Positions 10,897 through 18,836 of a DNA stretch of 64,000 bases are shown here, one piece after another. The number at the start of each line of letters is the position of its first letter. Position 1 is the stretch's first letter. Made by a program: the position numbers and the translations under genes. Source of the DNA: an uncultured Carboxylicivirga sp. (GTDB taxonomy: Bacteria; Bacteroidota; Bacteroidia; Bacteroidales; Marinilabiliaceae); contig CANLLN010000008.1 of the NCBI GenBank assembly GCA_947491945.1, forward strand, positions 119,653 through 183,652. The letters are read 5' to 3'. The notes under the pieces were generated by a model. The model worked only from the letters and a program-made list of their open reading frames with translations. It searched no databases and had not been told where the DNA came from.

Positions 10897-13221
10897 ATGA
10901 TACGTAAACAACATTTTCTTGCCTTTGCCGCCTTATTGGCCGGCCTGTTCATGGGGCAGACAAAGGCACAAACAACCGCTGACTACCGCGTGGTGCCCTT
11001 ACCACAAACTATTAACGAGGTGGGGGGCGAAGCCTTTGTGATGAACGCCAAAACGGTGATCACCTATCCGGGCGATGATGCACAGCTGGCGCAAAATGCG
11101 GCTTTCCTGAGCGAGTACATCAAGGAGCAAACGGGATTAAGTCTGAAAACAAAGACCAAAGGAAGTAAAAACGCTATCTCCCTGCGTGTGGAGGCCAACG
11201 AGGACGCGCCGGAAAGCTATACAATAACAGTGGCTCAGCAGGGGGTTATCCTTACCGGAGCTAGTGCAGCCGGTGTTTTCTATGGTATCCAAACCCTTCG
11301 CAAAGCCATTCCGGTGCAGCAGGCCACTCAGGTGTCATTGCCGGCTGTCAGCATTGCGGATGCGCCTCGTTTTGCCTACCGGGGTATGATGCTCGATGTG
11401 GCACGTCATATGTTTTCGGTGGAGGAGATCAAGACCTATATCGACATGCTGGCACTGCATAACATTAATAACTTTCACTGGCACCTGAGCGAGGATCAGG
11501 GCTGGCGCATTGAGATCAAGAAATACCCACGCCTCACCGAGATTGGTTCAAAACGGAAAGAAACGGTAATTGGTCGTAACAGCGGCGTGTACGATGGTGA
11601 GCCTTATGGCGGATATTACACTCAGGAAGATATTAAGGAAGTGGTGGCCTATGCAGCTAAGCGTTACATCAATGTGATTCCGGAGATTGATATGCCCGGA
11701 CACATGCTGGCGGCTCTGGCTTCTTACCCTGAGCTGGGATGCACCGGTGGCCCCTACGAGGTGTGGACGCAGTGGGGCATCTCAGATGATGTGCTTTGCG
11801 TGGGCAATGATAAAACGCTCACCTTCGTAAAAGATGTACTCAATGAGGTGATGGATCTGTTTCCTTCGGAGATGATTCATATTGGTGGCGATGAGTGCCC
11901 CAAAACGCGCTGGACGAAATGTGAGAAGTGTCAGGCACGCATCAAAGAGCAGGGGCTGGAGGCCGATGAGGAACACAGTGCCGAGGAGCGCTTGCAGAGC
12001 TATTTTATCAGCTATGCCGAGAAGGTAATCAACGAGCGGGGACGTCGTATGATTGGCTGGGACGAGATCCTCGAAGGCGGTTTGGCGCCCAACGCTACGG
12101 TGATGTCGTGGCGCGGCATGCAGGGCGGTATTCAGGCGGCGCAGATGGGCCATGATGTGGTGATGACGCCCAACTCACACGTCTATTTCGATCATTATCA
12201 ATCCACCGATGTGGCACGCGATCCCCTTGCCATTGGCGGCTACTCGCCCCTGAGTCGTGTGTATAGCTTTGAGCCCGTACCGGCCAAGCTAAATGCCGAG
12301 CAGCAGAAGCATATTCTGGGGGCGCAGGCCAACCTGTGGACCGAATATGTGCCGGTGTTCTCACATGCTCAGTTTATGGTATTGCCCCGCATGGCTGCTT
12401 TGGCCGAAGTGCAGTGGATGCAGCCCGAGCATAAGGACTATGAGGCTTTCTTGCAGCGTCTGCTGAAGTTGATAGAGATTTATAAATTGGAAGGCTATAA
12501 CTACGCCAAACACATCTACGATATAGAGGCATCCTTTACACCCAACGCTAAGGATGAAACCATTGATGTGCACCTGAATGCCCTTACTGATGGACCTATT
12601 TATTACACGGTGGATGGTACGGCTCCTGTAAAGCACTCGCCTGTTTACAAAGATGTGCTGAAGATCAATAAAAATGCTTCCATCAGTGCCCGTACTTTTC
12701 ACAAGGACGGAGCCAGTCGTGTGTTGCGCGAAAATATCGTTTTTAACAAGGCAACTACCAAGCCTATTAAGGCATTACAGCCTGTAGATAAGCAGTATAG
12801 CTATGAGGGTATCAGCACCTTGGTAGATGGTTTGCAGGGCAATAACAACTACCGCACAGGTCGCTGGATTGCCTTTCGCGGCAACGATTTAGAGGCAGTA
12901 ATTGATATGAAGCGCCCTACTGAAATACGCGAGTCCTCTATCACCACCAATGTGGTGAAGGGTGATTGGGTATTTGATGTGCGTAAGTTTGAGATTCAGG
13001 TGTCCGACGATGGTAAGGAATATCGCACGGTAGCTACACGCACTTATGCGCCTTTGGCAAAAGAGGATGCGGATGGAATAAAAACACATACGCTTAAGTT
13101 TGAGCCCGTGCAGGCACGTTATGTGAAACTTATCGCTACCACCGAGAAAGAGATGCCTCAGTGGCATGGTGGCAAGGGCAAAGCGGCCTACCTGTTTGTC
13201 GATGAAATTGTATTGAAATAA
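10897..13221 (+). CDS. Secreted beta-N-acetylhexosaminidase, GH20
   Basis: Removes terminal beta-linked GlcNAc/GalNAc by substrate-assisted catalysis. The 774-aa protein has a signal peptide (cut near TKAQ, about residue 25), a GH20b domain (residues 28-155) and a GH20 barrel (about 157-515). NNFHWHLSEDQGWRIE lies in the barrel, and the catalytic pair is Asp332-Glu333 in HIGGDECPKTRW. A chitobiase-type C-terminal domain (TVDGTAPVKHSPVY) and a discoidin-like domain (about 620-774) follow, the last probably binding carbohydrate. It is followed by a strong terminator. Confidence 0.95.
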   Translation: MIRKQHFLAFAALLAGLFMGQTKAQTTADYRVVPLPQTINEVGGEAFVMNAKTVITYPGDDAQLAQNAAFLSEYIKEQTGLSLKTKTKGSKNAISLRVEANEDAPESYTITVAQQGVILTGASAAGVFYGIQTLRKAIPVQQATQVSLPAVSIADAPRFAYRGMMLDVARHMFSVEEIKTYIDMLALHNINNFHWHLSEDQGWRIEIKKYPRLTEIGSKRKETVIGRNSGVYDGEPYGGYYTQEDIKEVVAYAAKRYINVIPEIDMPGHMLAALASYPELGCTGGPYEVWTQWGISDDVLCVGNDKTLTFVKDVLNEVMDLFPSEMIHIGGDECPKTRWTKCEKCQARIKEQGLEADEEHSAEERLQSYFISYAEKVINERGRRMIGWDEILEGGLAPNATVMSWRGMQGGIQAAQMGHDVVMTPNSHVYFDHYQSTDVARDPLAIGGYSPLSRVYSFEPVPAKLNAEQQKHILGAQANLWTEYVPVFSHAQFMVLPRMAALAEVQWMQPEHKDYEAFLQRLLKLIEIYKLEGYNYAKHIYDIEASFTPNAKDETIDVHLNALTDGPIYYTVDGTAPVKHSPVYKDVLKINKNASISARTFHKDGASRVLRENIVFNKATTKPIKALQPVDKQYSYEGISTLVDGLQGNNNYRTGRWIAFRGNDLEAVIDMKRPTEIRESSITTNVVKGDWVFDVRKFEIQVSDDGKEYRTVATRTYAPLAKEDADGIKTHTLKFEPVQARYVKLIATTEKEMPQWHGGKGKAAYLFVDEIVLK

Positions 13222-13245
13222 TAAAGGCCTACTTACATTATTATA

Positions 13246-13278
13246 AAAACCCGGCAGGCGGATCGCTTGCCGGGTTTT
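13246..13278. terminator. Strong (bidirectional-type) terminator after GH20
   Basis: AAAACCCGGCA (13246-13256) pairs perfectly with 13268-13278; the arms end in A and T tracts. It closes the glycan-breakdown group. Confidence 0.88.
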
Positions 13279-13624
13279 CTGATTTTTGTTAGCACTGTTT
13301 ATGATATAAATCAGCGTGGGCTTTTGATATAAAACTACTTTGAGCTTTTCGCTTGCGTTTTGAAAGATTAAATATCACTCTGCTCACAATTTTATACAGT
13401 ATATCTATCAATTTGTAAGAAGGATCATCTTAGTCTGAATAACTTCGTTTGGGTCGATAGTTGAATTGCATATTCCTTATTTAGTTAATTTTAGTATTAT
13501 TTAACCAAGATTTATAAGGTTAATATGTTTTAAAACAACCTTTTTTTAGGGCGAAAAATGAGGTTTAGCTTTGATTAGTTTTTACATTTGCTGAAACATT
13601 TTATTAAACAATAAATTATTAAAG
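13279..13624. other. Intergenic leader of the methylmalonyl-CoA operon
   Basis: About 345 AT-rich bases without an ORF. TACATTTG (13583-13590) is a good -7 box 35 nt before mce, but no clear -33 element lies 19-20 nt upstream. No riboswitch-like structure was recognised. Confidence 0.5.
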
Positions 13625-14035
13625 ATGAAACCAACGCATATTGAGCACATTGGGATTGCAGTGAAAGATTTGAAGGAAGCCATTCCTTTTTTTGAGAAGG
13701 TTTATGGTTTAGAGTGTTACGCCGTTGAGGAAGTAGCTGACCAGAAGGTGAAAACGGCTTTCTTTAAGGTGGGCGATACCAAAATTGAGTTGCTGGAGTC
13801 AACGGATCCTGAGGGACCCATTGGTAAATTTCTGGAGAAAAAAGGAGAGGGTATTCACCACATGGCATTTGCCGTTGAAAACCTGGCCGAAAAATTAACT
13901 TTTGCCGAGGAGCAAGGCGTTCGTTTGATTGACAAGGCACCCCGCAAAGGAGCAGAAGGTTTAAATATTGGCTTCTTACATCCAAAATCAACCTTTGGTG
14001 TTTTAACAGAGCTTTGCGAAGACCCCAATAAGTAA
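13625..14035 (+). CDS. mce: Methylmalonyl-CoA epimerase
   Basis: Interconverts (2R)- and (2S)-methylmalonyl-CoA, linking the mutase to the decarboxylase. The 136-aa vicinal-oxygen-chelate protein carries the metal ligands in HIEHIGIAVKDL (His near residue 7-8), IELLEST and GEGIHHMAFAVEN, and TELCE near the C-terminus. It is the first gene of a five-gene cluster with gaps of 37, 11, 6 and 37 nt, all for succinate/propionate interconversion. Confidence 0.95.
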   Translation: MKPTHIEHIGIAVKDLKEAIPFFEKVYGLECYAVEEVADQKVKTAFFKVGDTKIELLESTDPEGPIGKFLEKKGEGIHHMAFAVENLAEKLTFAEEQGVRLIDKAPRKGAEGLNIGFLHPKSTFGVLTELCEDPNK

Positions 14036-14071
14036 TCCATTTTCTGACTATTAATTACTACTCTACTCTAT

Positions 14072-15631
14072 ATGTCAACTCAGGATAAAATTAAAAAACT
14101 TATTGATCTCCGCTCAGATGCTAAGCTGGGTGGAGGCGAAAAACGTATCGATAAGCAGCATGCCCAGGGTAAAATGACGGCCCGCGAGCGCATCGAAGTC
14201 TTACTCGATGACGGCTCTTTTGAAGAGCTGGATATGTTTGTTACGCATCGCTGTACCAATTTTGGTATGGAGAAAAATAAATTTCTAGGCGATGGTGTGG
14301 TTACCGGACACGGTACCATCGATGGCCGTGTGGTGTATGTATATGCCCAGGATTTTACCGTATTTGGCGGCTCACTGTCCGAAACAATGGCCCAGAAGAT
14401 CTGTAAGATCATGGACATGGCCATGAAGGTAGGTGCGCCCGTTATCGGTATCAACGACTCGGGCGGCGCACGTATTCAGGAGGGGGTGACCTCCCTGGCC
14501 GGATACGCCGAGATCTTTGAGCGTAACATATTGGCATCGGGTGTAATACCGCAGATTTCCGCTATTTTTGGCCCCTGTGCCGGTGGCGCTGTGTATTCGC
14601 CTGCCTTAACTGATTTTATCATGATGACTGAAGAATCGTCATACATGTTTGTAACCGGTCCTAAGGTGGTGAAAACCGTGACCGGCGAAGAAATTACAGT
14701 GGCTGATCTGGGCGGCGCTGATGTGCATGCTTCTAAATCGGGCGTGGCACATTTTAAGGTTGAGGATGAGCAGGAAGGTCTCTTACTGATTCGTAAGCTG
14801 GTATCCTATCTGCCGCAAAACAATATGGAAGAAGCACCCGCACTTGAGTGTCACGATCCCATTGACCGCCTTGACGATGCCCTGAATGACATAGTGCCGG
14901 ATAACCCCAACCTGCCTTACGACATGAAAGATATTATCTTTTCCATTGCCGATGAGGGGGAGTTTTTGGAGGTACACCGCAACTATGCAAAAAATATTAT
15001 CACCGGCTTCTGCCGCATGGATGGTCAGTCCGTGGGAGTAGTAGCCAATCAACCCAACTATCTGGCCGGAGTACTTGATTGCGATGCTTCCCGCAAAGCA
15101 GCCCGTTTTGTGCAGATGTGCGATGCCTTTAACATTCCCATTCTAACACTGGTGGATGTTCCGGGCTTTCTACCCGGGTCGGGACAGGAATATGCCGGTA
15201 TCATTATTCATGGAGCCAAGTTGATGTTTGCCTATGGTGAGGCCACTGTGCCCAAAGTAACGGTAACCATTCGCAAGTCGTACGGTGGAGCGCACGATGT
15301 GATGTCGTGTAAGCAGCTGCGGGGCGACTTTAACTATGCCTGGCCCATGGCAGAGATTGCCGTAATGGGCGCCAAGGGTGCCATTGAGGTGCTGGAGGGG
15401 CGTAATGTGGCCAAGCTCGAATCGGATGAGGAAAAAGCCGAGTATGTTCAGAAGAAAACCGAAGAATATGAAACGGCCTTTGCCAATCCCTATCAGGCAG
15501 CTTCCTATGGCTATATCGACGATGTGATAGAGCCCCGAAACACGCGCTTTAGAGTGATACGTGCCTTCCAGAACTTACAGACCAAGAAGGTGACGAATCC
15601 GCCCAAGAAACATTCTAATATTCCATTGTAA
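14072..15631 (+). CDS. mmdA: Methylmalonyl-CoA decarboxylase alpha / acyl-CoA carboxyltransferase subunit
   Basis: Transfers the carboxyl group of methylmalonyl-CoA to biotin, releasing propionyl-CoA. The 519-aa protein has the two-part carboxyltransferase fold: the acyl-CoA oxyanion loop [12 protein letters not shown] (about residue 127), [13 protein letters not shown], and in the second half [13 protein letters not shown] and [11 protein letters not shown]. It is equally similar in kind to propionyl-CoA carboxylase beta; the OadG- and OadB-like genes downstream decide for a membrane Na+ pump. Confidence 0.94.
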   Translation: MSTQDKIKKLIDLRSDAKLGGGEKRIDKQHAQGKMTARERIEVLLDDGSFEELDMFVTHRCTNFGMEKNKFLGDGVVTGHGTIDGRVVYVYAQDFTVFGGSLSETMAQKICKIMDMAMKVGAPVIGINDSGGARIQEGVTSLAGYAEIFERNILASGVIPQISAIFGPCAGGAVYSPALTDFIMMTEESSYMFVTGPKVVKTVTGEEITVADLGGADVHASKSGVAHFKVEDEQEGLLLIRKLVSYLPQNNMEEAPALECHDPIDRLDDALNDIVPDNPNLPYDMKDIIFSIADEGEFLEVHRNYAKNIITGFCRMDGQSVGVVANQPNYLAGVLDCDASRKAARFVQMCDAFNIPILTLVDVPGFLPGSGQEYAGIIIHGAKLMFAYGEATVPKVTVTIRKSYGGAHDVMSCKQLRGDFNYAWPMAEIAVMGAKGAIEVLEGRNVAKLESDEEKAEYVQKKTEEYETAFANPYQAASYGYIDDVIEPRNTRFRVIRAFQNLQTKKVTNPPKKHSNIPL

Positions 15632-15642
15632 AATCAAGTACC

Positions 15643-16002
15643 ATGACCTTATTAATTGTAGATTCAATGACCTGGACCATCACCGTTCTGGGATGGTTCA
15701 TCGTCTTTCTGGCACTGGTATTCTTGATCGGGGTGTTTCTTACGGTTCCAAAAATTCTTAACTGGAGCCTGAAACGATCCCTGCGTAAAAAGAACAAGGA
15801 CAATGTGAAGGAAGACGAGTCGGACGATGCCTGGACCATCACGGGCGAGACAAATGCGGCAATCGCAATGGCCATTCATCTGTATTTTAATGAAATGCAC
15901 GATGAGGAGAGCAATGTGATTACCATTAAAGAGGTACGTAAGCGTTACTCCCCCTGGAGCTCCAAAGTGTATAGTTTTAACAATGTTAATTTCCCCAGAT
16001 AG
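15643..16002 (+). CDS. OadG-family gamma/delta subunit of the Na+-pumping decarboxylase
   Basis: A 119-aa protein with one N-terminal membrane span (about residues 9-40) and a charged cytoplasmic tail, as in the small anchoring subunits (OadG/MmdD) that hold the complex together. It starts 11 nt after mmdA. The sequence itself is poorly conserved; identity rests on size, topology and position. ATGs at 15643 and 15667 are both possible starts; the first keeps the normal spacing. Confidence 0.8.
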   Translation: MTLLIVDSMTWTITVLGWFIVFLALVFLIGVFLTVPKILNWSLKRSLRKKNKDNVKEDESDDAWTITGETNAAIAMAIHLYFNEMHDEESNVITIKEVRKRYSPWSSKVYSFNNVNFPR

Positions 16003-16008
16003 CAGGAC

Positions 16009-16440
16009 ATGAAAAAATTTAGTTTTACCATTCGAGGTAATAAATACGACGTTCACTTAAAGGATCTTGAGGAGAATATCGCTCAAATGGAAGTGAATGG
16101 CACTCAATATGAGGTTGAAATACATCAGGACGTAAAAAAACCTGTGAAAACACCTAAGCTGGTGCGCAAAGAGATTCAGCGTAAGCCGGGCGAAGGATTT
16201 ATCACGAAAAATGCGGGTGGAGGTACCATTAAGGTGAATGCACCCCTGCCGGGTAACATCTTCAAAGTATTGGTGAAAGAAGGCGATGTAGTGAAAAAAG
16301 GCGATACACTGCTGGTAATGGAAGCCATGAAGATGGAGAATAACGTGCTGGCCGAGAAGGAAGGTACCATTACTTCGGTAAAGGTGTCGGTGGGTGATGC
16401 TGTGTTACAAAACGATGTATTAATTGAAATGGAACAGTAG
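16009..16440 (+). CDS. mmdC: Biotin carboxyl carrier protein of methylmalonyl-CoA decarboxylase
   Basis: A 143-aa carrier with the biotinylation motif EAMKMEN (lysine near residue 107) in a C-terminal lipoyl/biotinyl domain beginning at INAPLPGNI-like VNAPLPGNIFKV. The N-terminal 60 residues form a separate small domain as in GcdC/MmdC proteins. It carries the carboxyl group from MmdA to the membrane beta subunit. It starts 6 nt after the OadG-like gene. Confidence 0.93.
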   Translation: MKKFSFTIRGNKYDVHLKDLEENIAQMEVNGTQYEVEIHQDVKKPVKTPKLVRKEIQRKPGEGFITKNAGGGTIKVNAPLPGNIFKVLVKEGDVVKKGDTLLVMEAMKMENNVLAEKEGTITSVKVSVGDAVLQNDVLIEMEQ

Positions 16441-16477
16441 GCTCCGGCTTGTGATATCCATTGTTTAAAAATTAATT

Positions 16478-17731
16478 ATGAAAAGACTTATCACGCTTTT
16501 TGGTGTGTTATCCATCTTGTTTAGTCTGCAGTTTGTCGGGGGCGGCTTCGAAGCCATGGCGGCCGGTACTGAGGCGGGAGATACTTTTATGGATCACGCA
16601 TCAAAGGGGCTGGAAATGTTTTGGAATTTCACCGGTTTTGCCAATGCGCATTACACCAATCTGATTATGATTGCAATCGGTTTGTTCTTCATTTATCTGG
16701 CCATTAAATACGATTACGAACCTTTGTTGTTGATCCCCATTGGTACGGGCGTTATTCTGGGTAATATACCTTTTTTAGCCGGTTATAAAATCGGTTTATA
16801 CGAAGAGGGCTCAGTGCTGAATTACCTGTATTTTGGCGTTCAGCAAGGTGTTTATCCGCCCTTGATATTTTTAGGTATTGGCGCCATGACGGATTTCTCA
16901 TCCCTGATATCCAATCCCAAACTGATGATTTTGGGAGCCGCAGCTCAGGTGGGTATTTTTGCCACTTTCCTGGGGGCTTCAGCCCTTGGCTTTACGCCAC
17001 AGGAGGCCGGTGCCATTGGTATTATCGGGGGTGCTGACGGTCCTACAGCGATTTTCCTGTCGTCAAAGCTCGCACCTACTCTCATGGGTGCCATCGCCAT
17101 CGCAGCTTATTCGTACATGGCTTTGGTACCGGTTATTCAACCGCCTATTATGCGCCTGATTATTCCCAAGCATGAGCGTACCATTAAGATGAAGCCACCA
17201 CGTGCCGTGTCCAAGACAGAAAAGATTATGTTTCCCATTATCGGCTTGTTATTAACGACTTTCATATCACCGTCGTCCTTGCCGCTTTTGGGTATGTTGT
17301 TCTTTGGTAATCTCCTGAAAGAGTCGGGTGTTACAGAGCGACTGGCGGATACAGCCCGTAACTCCATGATCAATATTGTAACCATTCTGCTGGGAATTAC
17401 CGTGGGTGCCTCTACACAGGCCGATTATTTCCTCACCACCGATTCATTGAAGATATTTGGTTTGGGTGCCGTGTCCTTTATGGTAGCTACCGCCGGAGGT
17501 TTGATTTTTGCCCGTCTGATGAACTTGTTTTTGAAGGGAGATAATAAGATCAATCCACTGATTGGAGCAGCAGGTGTATCCGCTGTTCCTGACTCGGCTC
17601 GCGTGGTACAGCACGAAGGCTTAAAGAGCGATCCCAATAACCACCTGCTGATGCATGCCATGGCACCCAACGTATCGGGCGTTATCGGTTCTGCCGTAGC
17701 GGCGGGTATATTACTATCTTTCTTGATGTAA
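16478..17731 (+). CDS. mmdB: Na+-translocating decarboxylase beta subunit
   Basis: The membrane subunit that decarboxylates carboxybiotin and exports Na+. The 417-aa protein has an N-terminal extension with a signal-like hydrophobic stretch, then about nine or more membrane segments. Family motifs are present: LLIPIGTGVILGN, GIIGGADGPTAIF (the conserved Asp region thought to bind Na+), and GAAGVSAVPDSARVV near the C-terminus. It is the last gene of the operon and followed by a terminator. Confidence 0.95.
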   Translation: MKRLITLFGVLSILFSLQFVGGGFEAMAAGTEAGDTFMDHASKGLEMFWNFTGFANAHYTNLIMIAIGLFFIYLAIKYDYEPLLLIPIGTGVILGNIPFLAGYKIGLYEEGSVLNYLYFGVQQGVYPPLIFLGIGAMTDFSSLISNPKLMILGAAAQVGIFATFLGASALGFTPQEAGAIGIIGGADGPTAIFLSSKLAPTLMGAIAIAAYSYMALVPVIQPPIMRLIIPKHERTIKMKPPRAVSKTEKIMFPIIGLLLTTFISPSSLPLLGMLFFGNLLKESGVTERLADTARNSMINIVTILLGITVGASTQADYFLTTDSLKIFGLGAVSFMVATAGGLIFARLMNLFLKGDNKINPLIGAAGVSAVPDSARVVQHEGLKSDPNNHLLMHAMAPNVSGVIGSAVAAGILLSFLM

Positions 17732-17752
17732 AGAGATTTTTTACACAATATT

Positions 17753-17786
17753 AAAGGGCTTGTAACACCGTGTTGCAAGCCTTTTT
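17753..17786 (+). terminator. Terminator of the methylmalonyl-CoA decarboxylase operon
   Basis: A long stem (17753-17767 with 17771-17785, including G-T pairs) with a CCG loop and T-tract. Confidence 0.85.
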
Positions 17787-18130
17787 ATTTGCAATGATAA
17801 GCTGCGTAAATCAGCAATGAAGGGGGTACTGTTATCTGTTAAAGCTTTGTTTTTTGTTGTTATTCAACTGCGCTGCGGTTGTCTTGGGATGTCTGTTGTT
17901 GCCCAGTGCTTCACACCGGGCTATCCATATTCAATCCCTAACGGGATTGCGTTGTAATTTCGGAGTAAAGTTTTGTTCTAAATACATGTATTTTTGGATG
18001 CTGTGACCGCCCTAAGCTTCGTGTGGGGGTATTCACAGTCAATTCCTTCGAAATTTGCAGCCCTATGCATTGACAAGTTGCTTTATATGGTGCCCCACAT
18101 CTTGAAGCTGAGCCATGAGTGGCCGCCCTA
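17787..18130. other. Intergenic region, no gene seen
   Basis: About 340 bp between convergent genes. CAATCCC TAAC GGGATTG (about 17932-17949) is a 7-bp hairpin of the palindromic type common in the right half of the window. Nothing else was recognised. Confidence 0.5.
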
Positions 18131-18817
18131 TTAGTCCATGCGGCGGCATTTGATCACTACTTCATCATTGGCCATCAAATACAACTCCTGATTAAATCTA
18201 AAAAAGGCATTCACTTGTTCAAGTGCATTCAGATAGCTGCTTTCCAAAGCGGCGCAGGGGCACATCTTTTTAGTGGTGGATAGTTTTGTTATGGAAAGTC
18301 GATTACTACCCTCACTAGTGCTGATTTTACCCTTAAAATGATTGCAGCCCGCTGTGCCCATCACCGTCATGTTATTCAGGTTAATTTCCAGCGTCAGCTC
18401 ACAGTTCATCGACAGTGGTTTTTGACCCTTTAGATCCATTACGCCCCAAATGTCGTAGAGAGCATGGGCCGGCGGACAATAGGCAGCCGAGTCAATGATC
18501 TCAGCTAGCTCATAGCTGATGGAGGAGGCATCGGCCGGTACGTCTGACCTTTTATGCGTGTTTATTGCAACGGTATAAGAAGTACCCGGGGTGTGAGTAA
18601 ATCCCTTGATGGGGGCATAAAAATACTGCCAATGTTCTTGTTCAGATTTTCGTACCAGCAGGCATTTCATAGGACCTACACCTGTACAATCCACCTTGTA
18701 AGGTGCCACCTCATATACTACTTGTCCATTTGGTTTTGGTTGTGGCTTTTGCTTCTTCTGCAGGACTGAACAAGCGGCTAACAGTGCCGCACAACAAAAT
18801 ATTAATATCTGTTTCAT
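18131..18817 (-). CDS. DUF4377/META domain lipoprotein
   Basis: A 228-aa lipoprotein. The signal peptide ends in the lipobox LAAC (Cys16). Residues 33-95 match DUF4377 (YEVAPYKVDCTGVGPMKCL, GFTHTPGTSYTV), and residues about 120-225 match a META/HslJ domain with MGTAGCNHFKG and a late Cys pair (KKMCPCAALE). Such proteins sit in the envelope and are linked to stress or inhibitor resistance, but this one's role is unknown. It lies just downstream of the wza-wzc genes and may share their transcript. Confidence 0.83.
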   Translation of the reverse strand: MKQILIFCCAALLAACSVLQKKQKPQPKPNGQVVYEVAPYKVDCTGVGPMKCLLVRKSEQEHWQYFYAPIKGFTHTPGTSYTVAINTHKRSDVPADASSISYELAEIIDSAAYCPPAHALYDIWGVMDLKGQKPLSMNCELTLEINLNNMTVMGTAGCNHFKGKISTSEGSNRLSITKLSTTKKMCPCAALESSYLNALEQVNAFFRFNQELYLMANDEVVIKCRRMD

Positions 18818-18836
18818 TTCATTACTTTATTCGTTT

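Noticed and set aside
17787..18130. Hidden small RNA or gene in the 340-bp gap
   Set aside because: Apart from one 7-bp hairpin no promoter, terminator pair or ORF could be supported.
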